The notes under the pieces were generated by a model. The model was not told the DNA's origin, ran no database searches, and saw nothing but the letters and a program-made list of their open reading frames with translations. A stretch of DNA of 64,000 nucleotides, taken from positions 67,537,649-67,601,648 of the forward strand of contig NC_092039.1 of NCBI RefSeq assembly GCF_003086295.3, given 5' to 3'. A program made the position numbers and the translations under genes. Below are positions 56,129-64,000 of the stretch, in pieces; positions within the stretch are counted from its first letter, which is position 1; every line of letters begins with the position of its first letter. This stretch comes from Arachis hypogaea. Lineage: Eukaryota; Streptophyta; Magnoliopsida; Fabales; Fabaceae.

Positions 56129-56231
56129 TATTAATATATAAACGGCAGGGTAGTAAACATAAAATTAAGGCAAGAAATGAATTGGATTCTTCACTGCTGC
56201 AACCATGAAACACATACATGTTCCTTTAATT

Positions 56232-59200
56232 TCACGCCGATGAGAATGGAGCAAAGCGAGCAACAGGCTTGCACTTTAACGGCTTTGCCAAAAACACAGT
56301 TACCCTTCCTTCCTCGGACATATCAACCTCATTATTTTTTCCATCATTAACAACCCAATCAAAGCACTGAATCAAACTCGCCAGTGTTCCTTGTATAACA
56401 AGCAATGCAAGTGAGGTGCCAGGGCAGCTTCTTCTTCCACTCCCAAAAGGCAGTAACTGATAGTATTGGCCCCTGACATCGATTTTACTCTTTCCAGGTT
56501 CTTCCGTTTGCAAGAACCTCTCAGGAAGGTACTCGAGCGCGTTGTCCCAGTGGTTTGGGTCCCTTCCAATGGCCCAAGCATTGATAAAGATCTTGGAATA
56601 CTGAGGAATGTCATAGCCTTCGACTTGGCAGCTTCTTAAGGCTTCTCTTGCGAAGATCGGTGTTGGTGGGTGAAGCCTCAGAGTTTCTTTGACTACTGCT
56701 TGGAGATAATGCAGATTTGGTATATCTGATTCTTTCACCAGTCTGTCCTTCCCAACTACAGAATCGATTTCTTCTCTTGCCTTCTTTAATGCGTGTGGGT
56801 TCCTTATGAGCTCTGCCAGTGACCACTCTAACACACTTGCTGGCCCATTAGTCCCGGCAATGAACATGTCCTGTGGAATCACATTGTGTAGCAATGTCTA
56901 ACTAAATAAGGAGAAACATAAAACAACTAATATTTTTTATTAATATTACTTAATATTTTAGGTTAATATTTTATTTTTATATTATTAAAATTTAAGATTT
57001 AAAAGTTATAATTTATAATTTAATATAAAAATATATTTGTTGATTAAATATTAAAAAATAATATATTTTATTAACAATTTAGCGCTGTTAATTAATTAAG
57101 GTGTTTTACTAAACAGAAATGGGATTTAAACAACCCCATAACCCCATACAGAGTCACCAAAAAAAAAAAAAACAACCCCATACAGTAGTAATTGTGACAC
57201 GTGCTTATATTTACTTATCCAACAAAGTAGAAAGTTAGAAATTAATTTGATAATTAAAATTTATTAAAAATTAAAGTATTTAATTAATTTTTAAAAAATT
57301 GATTTGAAGTATTATTTAAAAAAATTAGTGGGACCCATTATAACTAAATAAACTGATTGAGTAGTAACGTCTAACTCATTAAAGTACATTTGAGAATAAT
57401 TATTGTATAGGCACAAAACTTATTATGGCATGTTATATTTTATTACCATCCTATACGAAAATATTTAGTAATAAAAAAATTCATAAAAATAAATAAAATT
57501 TATTTTATTTAATATTTATTAATTATTATAACAATTAATAAATATTAAATAATTTTTTTCCCTTCTTAACATGACCAATTATATAAAACTTGGTGGGATC
57601 TATTAAAAAGATGTGAATGTATGTCAAATGAAGTGACACATGCCAATTTTTTCTTGAACATACTTAATGATAAGTGTATCTTAAAACAAAAATTCTTATC
57701 TAAACATAGTAGCCATTCATAGATACCTAATTACAGATCTAAAATGTTAATAAGAATCCTCGATCAAGTAAAACCTGTTTTAGACATTTTTTGGTTGGCA
57801 TATTAACAAACAAATGTTTACTGAAATATATTTTAAATCTAAATAGGGAGAAAGTGGATCATTAAAGAGATCCACCATTCAATTCAATAATAGACTAATA
57901 GTAGATGTAGGAGGTATATATGTGTGTGTGTGTGTGTATGTAGGAGGTATATATATGTAAGGCATTTGGTGTACAAACTTTATTATTAAAATGCCTTATG
58001 TATATCTATAATTTTGTTTTTGAAATTTTTTAATTTGGAACTCAAGCCTTCAATTATATATCAGGTCTTTACCGTCTTAACTAGTCACATATATATTTGT
58101 TAATTTTGGTGCACATTTAATAAAAATAGTAAATTAATAAGTTTATTCATATATATTAATCTTATAATGAGATCAGAATATAAAAAAAGTTTGATTCATA
58201 ACTTTCTTCTTGAAAATATTTTTTATTATATATAATTTATAAAACAAATATTTTATTTATACTTTTAAAATTTGAATCAAAGACCTCTTAATTAAAGAGT
58301 AAGACACTTAATATTTCTATCTCATATTTATTATTATTACACATATTTGATGGACCTCTTAATTAAAGAGTAAGACACTTAATAATTTTACTAATCTCAT
58401 ATTTATTATCATTACACATATTTGATGGATAAAAATATAGATTAATACGCACTATCAACACGTTAGCAGATGAGGAATTTGATAAACAAATTTTTACTTT
58501 TATAACATCCTTATATATATATCTATCTTCAGAAAGAAAATATTTTGTGATTTCTAAAATTTTAATTCAGGAGTTTTTGGTTATAGTGTAAGGTGCTTAC
58601 CATTTTCACTAATCACACATTTGTTAAGTATAAAACACATTCAATAAACAAAAGGTGAATTCATAGTGCCTAATAATATACTAGTATATATAATGAAAAT
58701 TGGAAAAGAATTTAATGTATAAATTTGCTCTCAAAATACTCTTTATTATGTATATCTATGAAATTTAAAATTTAAATCCAAAACCTCACATAGCTAAAAT
58801 ATAAAGACGTTATTATTTAAACTAATTTTATATTTATAAACATAGTTAATAAATAAAATTATATATTAATAGAGACTGAATATATTAGTATATATAATAG
58901 AAAAATCATAAGTAATTAACTAATATTTTTCGCATATATGTTTCCCTTACCCTTACCCTTACTGATTCCTACAAGAGAAAAGACAGAAGAAATTAAAAAG
59001 AAATAGGACTTACCAAGGCGAAGGCTTTGGCACTTTCTCTAGTGAGTTTATTATCACCATCTGCTTCAATTAGGTCCAAGAGAATGTCAAAGAGATCCTT
59101 CTTCCTGTCACTATCAGACTTTGACCTTGCCTCTTCGTGCTCCTTCAAAACCTGCTCCATCATTACATCCAATTGGTGATGTGTTTCCCAGTTCTTCTTC

Positions 59201-59907
59201 CCAAACCCTTGAAGATCAAAAGGCCTCATGAAGCCAACTATATCCCCCAAATTAAACGCTCCAAGAAGCTCCCCAACTTCCCTAATCACTTTCCTCAACC
59301 TCGCAACCTCGTCGCCGCTCTTGATGCTCTTCTTTCCCATTGTCATCCTCGAAATTATGTTATTTGTGTGCCTTATCAACTCGTGCCTCATCTCGATCGG
59401 CTTACCGGTCTTAGATATTTCTAGAATGTTCCTCACAAACGCCTCCACTTCGTCTTGGCGAGTGTCAACGAAATGTTCTAGGGTTCTCCCACTGAGGAGC
59501 TCGTTCATGCAGAGCTTCTTCAGGAACCTCCAGTATGTTCCGTACGGAATGAAGAAGTAGTCGGCCGCACCATACGTCAAGCTCTCACTCGCGATCATGA
59601 TTGGCCGGTTGCAAAAGAATTCCTCATTGGTCTTAAGGATTTGCTTCGCCATTTCTGCTGACGAAGCAACCACGACGTGCTTGGAACCAATGAGAACATG
59701 AATAAGGGGTCCATAGCGCAGTGATAGCTTGTATAGCGCTTGGTGAAGGAGGGATCGGAGGTAAGGAGCGTGCCCAAGAAGCGGCAAGGAAATTGGGGGA
59801 CCTGGGGGTAGCCTAAGACTTTGGGTTTTTGTGAATAAAGATTTAATTAAAATGGTGGAGATGAACCATAGAAGGAACAACACAAGGTAGACTTGAATAT
59901 CGGGCAT
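56232..59907 (-). CDS. CYP93E1: Cytochrome P450 CYP93E: beta-amyrin 24-hydroxylase
   Basis: Two exons: 59014-59907 (codons 1-298) and 56232-56870 (codons 299-510 plus TGA), joined by a GT-AG intron of 2143 bp. The product of 510 residues has an N-terminal membrane anchor (about 5-25), a PPGPP hinge (34-38), I-helix AGTNGPAS (303-310), ETLR (360-363), PERF (414-417) and the haem loop PFGSGRRSCPG with Cys447. It closely resembles the soybean enzyme as I remember it, including the N-terminus and DMFIAGTNGPASVLEWSLAE. Members hydroxylate C-24 of beta-amyrin and sophoradiol at the ER on the path to soyasapogenols. Asn-Gly replaces the usual acid-alcohol pair in the I-helix, a trait of CYP93E. The frame is intact, so it is probably functional. 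Confidence 0.93.
56871..59013 (-). other. Intron of the CYP93E gene
   Basis: Donor GTAAGT at the 59013 side and acceptor CACAG at the 56871 side, phase 0. Very AT-rich. It holds a TG microsatellite near 57920-57938 (with GTAGGAGGTATATA on both sides) and a tandem duplication with period 71 (units from 58282 and 58353). No ORF seen. Confidence 0.9.
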
Positions 59908-60110
59908 GGTTGAACTGATGGAGAAGAAGAGTGCTAATTAAACAACTCAAGGTGCAAGATTAGTGCTGGTTTTATTTAAAGCTTCACGCAATTGAGATCA
60001 TATAAATAGAAGAATCATGTTGTTCATTGTTCAATGTCACTCCCACCGTCTTCAATCAGAAATAATTAGGGAACACGCAGTGGAAGCTAAGGCTGCATGA
60101 GGACCTCGTG
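59908..60110 (-). promoter_or_regulatory. Upstream region of the CYP93E gene
   Basis: Possible TATA-like sequences on the minus strand are TTTAAATAAA (59971-59980, about 70 bp before the ATG) and CTATTTATATG (about 60000-60010). I cannot choose between them from sequence alone. Confidence 0.3.
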
Positions 60111-60890
60111 GGTCAATATTTTATGTTTGAGTTCCTTAGATGCATAATGCAATTCTTTTTTATTTTCTTTTTCTTTCGATTTTTATCTGATGGTAGATAA
60201 AAGATGGTAAGAAAAAAAAATCTGTCAACACTCTTATTTGTAAAAGGATAGAAAATTTGCTGCTATTAATTTAACCTTAATTTAAATATACGATAAAATT
60301 AAAAAAATGAGTTAATTATTTGATACTAAAAACAATTATTTCATGGAATAGGACCGTAATTATTTTTTAATATGATGTATAAACGGGTATATCAATGTAG
60401 CACCTGTCAATACTATAAATGGGCTTGAAATCAGTGGAAATAATTATCTTTGGACTTTGGCTACGTGTGTATAATGATTTGTAAAAGTCGCATCAACCAG
60501 TTTTTATTATTTAATTTTTGTAAGGAACAAATCAGAAATTACTTAGAGAGATTTCTATTATTTAATTTATTTTAAAAACAAATATCAGATCTAGTGCTTT
60601 TTTAAGTTTCGAACAATTTTTCTTTTTGCATTCTTTTCCGAATTCTGCTAAAATACCAAAAATCCAATGTTTTTTTAATTTTAAAAAAATTATATATAAA
60701 TAAAAAATGATAAATACAGTTATTTATATATAAAATTAATAATTAAAAATTATTAGATAATAATTTAATTAAATTTATCAAATAATTGAATATATATTTT
60801 TATTATAAAAAAATTATCGAAATAGCAAAAAATAATATAATAATAATAGTCATGAGAGGACGCGTGCAGTCGCACGATTTTTTTAAATAA
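60111..60890. other. AT-rich intergenic DNA
   Basis: No gene found. A small hairpin CGTGC/GCACG lies near 60860-60875, reminiscent of a transposon end but without other support. Confidence 0.5.
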
Positions 60891-61330
60891 ATAAAATAAA
60901 TATTTTATTGATTAAAATACACAATTTGTAGTATTTTTATTAAAATATATCGTATCTCTTATTTCGTTTACAGTATAAATAAAATAATACTATATAAATC
61001 TTGTTTATACTATAAATGAGATAAGGTACGCAATGGTAAACATGTATATTTCGTTTACAGTATAAACAAGATACATGTAGTATTTTTTTATTTACACTGT
61101 AAACAAGATATCTTATGACGAATTTTCAGCAACTATAAAAAGATGTGCAACTTTTTGTATTCTCCACAAATATTTTACTACTTTTTTCTTCTGAAAATAA
61201 GCCAAAATATCTAGTAGTAGTGGATATTTGATTGTAAGTGTGTATCCTAATTGCCATATTAAAAATAGTGACAATAGGGTGATATTTGAGTTCAAGAATC
61301 CCATTTTGTTACGTACCCGGTAAGTAAGTT
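60891..61330 (+). repeat. Probable subterminal repeats of a Mutator-like element
   Basis: Repeated TTTACAGTATAAA-type units with ACAAGATA or GAGATA neighbours (near 60967, 61000, 61052 and 61092), partly inverted. They lie directly upstream of the transposase remnant. The element end is not identified. Confidence 0.4.
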
Positions 61331-61506
61331 TTTTGTTCGAGTTGAAGAATCTGATATTGAGTGGCGTCGGTGGTAGCGGGAGAAAAGAGATTAGAAGAGG
61401 GTATAGGTTTCGAGCACTAATGGAAAATAGAAATTTTCGGTTTCGTCTGTTTTGGTTCCATGGCGACGAGCATGTACGCCTGGTATTTGACATCCATTGG
61501 AGAATC

Positions 61507-63231
61507 ATGGCAGAACAAGTGATAGAGTTTTCTGCGGAGGTTGGTGATGTCGATAGCGGTGGATCTGGCTACTCGAACTTTGTGCAGGATGACCCACCTC
61601 TCGCACCCAAATCAATACATGTTGCTAGTCTAGTGGAAGACATGGACATGACGATGAGGACTCAAATGAGGAGTATGTTGCGGATAGCAACGAGAGCGAT
61701 TCTTATGAAGATGATGACGAGGAGGAGTTTGTACTGGAGACCCTTGTCGACCCATCACGTCGGTAGCTTCTGCCTATCCTGCACCTAATTTCGGCCCTAT
61801 CATCTGTACCCAGTCACTATCATACATTAGATCTGGACACAATGTAAAAGAAAAATTCATTTTCCAACACGGATGAAGACAATTACAACTTTGACAGTGG
61901 TGTGGAGTTTCGAGTTGGTCATAGATTCAAAAGCAGAGATGCAGTAACGCAGGGTGTGAGGAATTACAGCATTTGCAGAAACACTAAGTATCGAGTTGTG
62001 GAGCCGGATCGATTAAAATATCATGTGTATTACTAATAATATGAAGCAGACTACCTTTGGAGTCTTCGTGTTTCTCTCTGACATAATCCCAAATATTAGT
62101 AAGTTCCAGCTTAGTTATTTTCTATATTCTCAATTATCATTGTTATGCTTGTTGTATATGTCAACCACAGTTGTTCTATTTCAATAGGGAGGTATGTAGG
62201 GTGGGAGGAGCACACACGTGTTTAGCACCCACTATGTCTCAGGATCACCAACAGTTGGAAAGCAGTCTTATTTGCCATGTCATCCTCTCGTTGATACAAT
62301 TTAGCCCATCCATCAGTATCGTTGTCCTACAAAGTGCAGCTGAGCAAAGCTATCCCTTCAAACCTTCATATAGAAAGGTCTAGATGGCGAAATAAAAGAC
62401 AATTGCACAGATATATGATAATTGGGAGGAGTCATACAATAAGGTGTCGAGGTTGCTACAAGCACTGCAGAGTTGTTGTCCCCGAAGGATATGTGACACC
62501 ATTGCGTATCGTACTATGATGGGCACCTTATGATTCATGATTGCAGTATGTTTGATAAGGTATTTTGGGCCTTCCCTACCCATGTGGAGGCATTCAAGCA
62601 TTGTAAGTCATTCGTCTCCGTCGGTGGCATGCATCTATATGAAAAATATGGTAGTGTTTTGCTTATTGCAATAGCACAAGATGGTAACAGCAATATCCTT
62701 CCTGTAGCCTTGACAATTATTGAGTCTGAGACGATGGATTCATAGTCTTTCTCCTTTACTAACCTGAGGTAACACGTCACCCAACAGGAAGTCCTGTTAA
62801 TTATTTTTGATAGATCTCAGGCAATCAAGGATGCACTAAGAGCTGACAGTAGTGGTTGGCATCCTCCTAGAGCGTTTCATGCTAACCGTGTCTGGCACAT
62901 GACGACAAACTTTATGTCTTGTTTCAAGTCCACCGAGAAAAAGCAGTTTCTCATAAATGCTGCTTATCGTCCAAGCAAGGCTAGATACGAGTGGTGCATA
63001 GATGCATTGAGGGGCTTGTAGTGGAGATGGCGGACTGGGCTGGTAGATTCAACAAAGAGATCTGGATACAACAGTGCGATAGCGGTCGCCAGTTTGGGCA
63101 CATGATGATGAACCTCTCTGAGTGCATCAATGTTGTGTTTAAGGATACATGCTACTTCCGATTTCAGCCATCGCGCGATGCACCTATGAGAGGGTGCAGC
63201 AGTTGTTTGTCAGGAAAGGATGAGAGGCTGC
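61507..63231 (+). pseudogene. Mutator-like (MULE) transposase, decayed
   Basis: ATG 61507 (MAEQVIEFSAEVGDVDSGGS) is a typical MULE N-terminus. A MuDR DNA-binding-like part follows near 61900-62030 (GVEFRVGHRFKSRDAV), a possible intron near 62098-62187, then RVGGAHTCLAPTMSQDH, FDKVFWAFPTHVEAFKHC and ALRADSSGWHPPRAFHA. Several stops and frameshifts break it. The catalytic FVSVDGTHLY appears as FVSVGGMHLY (first Asp lost). An LTR cuts it off at 63231. Confidence 0.85.
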
Positions 63232-64000
63232 TGAAAGAACTTTTGCGTGGTCTAGAATTCAGAATAAATTCCCGTTGCAAGTATAGCTTCTAAACCAACA
63301 AAAGTCCTTTCATACAAATGTTTTGGTTGTCACAAGTAACAAACCCCTTTAAAATTGATAACCGAGTATTTAAACCTCGGGTCGTCTTCTCAAGAAATTG
63401 CAGGGAGGTATGTTCTTATTATTGGTTATGCAAAAGTATATTTAGGGTTTTAGATTAAGGTAAAAGGTATGTTAAATGACACTTAAAATAAATAATAATA
63501 ACTGTAAAATAAACTCTTGACAAAGTATAAGAACTGGAAGTCCTATCCTAGTTATCCTTATCAATTGTGATGAGAATTGGATTTTTCTCCCACTTTGTTA
63601 ACCTCTAACTATGAAGGTAAGTTAAATGGATGAATTAATTTTGATTCCTCAGGTCCTAGTCTTTCCTTGGGAAAAGTCAGAGTTATTGGAACTTGAATTA
63701 ATGAAATGAAGAAATCCAATTTTCAATCAACAATGAGTTTGATAACTCAAGAGTCACCAATTATTTAACCAAAGCCAAAAAGGAAAACTATCTAAATTAA
63801 ATAAAAAGCATTCATAAATAAAACAATCATAAACTGAAATATCTCAAATAACATTAATTAAGAAAATCAATCTAAACATGGAACGTTGAAAATAAATAAA
63901 TACAAAGAACATTGAACCTGGGATTGAGAGTCACTTCTAAAACTAAGAGAAGTCCTAAATCCTAATCCTAAGAGAGAGGAGAGAACCTCTCTCTCTAAAA
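63232..64000 (-). repeat. Partial LTR of another retrotransposon, probably minus strand
   Basis: Starts TGAAAGAAC inside the MULE coding sequence. On the minus strand it ends GTTCTTTCA and contains GACGACCCGAGGTTTAAATA and ACTCGG, a hairpin of the kind found near the 3' end of Arachis LTRs. As host DNA lies to its left, it should be the 3' LTR or a solo LTR of a minus-strand element. The rest is outside the window. Confidence 0.6.

Noticed and set aside
59137..59560. Plus-strand ORFs of 95 and 110 codons opposite P450 exon 1
   Set aside because: Shadows of the minus-strand P450 coding sequence.

Overview
This window is plant nuclear DNA, almost certainly from a legume and most likely from peanut or a wild Arachis relative. 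The one host gene I recognise is a two-exon CYP93E-type P450 (beta-amyrin 24-hydroxylase), a legume-restricted subfamily. LTRs starting TGATGAGCGGATAATTT resemble the FIDEL/Feral retrotransposons described from Arachis; that family assignment is from memory and was not searched.

About 54 kb (1-54246) is one nested stack of Ty3/gypsy LTR retrotransposons of the tRNA-Asp-primed (Athila-like) kind. Target-site duplications (TSDs) allow the order to be read. Element C (19360 to about 54246, plus strand) is the oldest and the only one with pol remains. Element A (before the window start to 19359) sits in C's pol. Element B (2782-13679, TSD ATAAA) sits in A's gag-pro gene. Element D (23801-34954, TSD CATAC) sits in C's second ORF, and a 915 bp hAT-type non-autonomous transposon (25306-26220, 8 bp TSD) sits in D's 5' LTR. 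Element E (36057-51826, TSD ATCAT) sits in C's 3' LTR. Element F (42760-49855, minus strand, TSD GAATC) sits inside E. B is young, with about 0.7% LTR divergence by eye, and keeps two long open frames. E keeps its second ORF although its gag-pro is deleted. F has a single unfamiliar ORF.

A, B, D, E and F show no reverse transcriptase, RNase H or integrase core, so they look non-autonomous and would need proteins from a C-like element. All six elements share non-coding signals that their coding content does not explain: a 47-nt two-hairpin block just after, or overlapping, the stop of the first ORF; a hairpin with compensatory changes near the LTR 3' end; repeated sense-strand copies of AAGTTTGGTGT, the last one abutting the 3' LTR; and a conserved block in place of an ordinary polypurine tract. 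Each family also carries its own unrelated palindromic array upstream of its LTR TATA box. I propose this is a shared cis-signal set that lets coding-poor elements use one helper machinery.

From 54247 to 64000 the layout is: a Helitron-like 3' segment with B3-like gene fragments ending at 56128; the CYP93E gene on the minus strand (exons 59014-59907 and 56232-56870); AT-rich intergenic DNA; a decayed Mutator-like transposase (61507-63231); and the start of another LTR, probably minus strand, that runs off the window.
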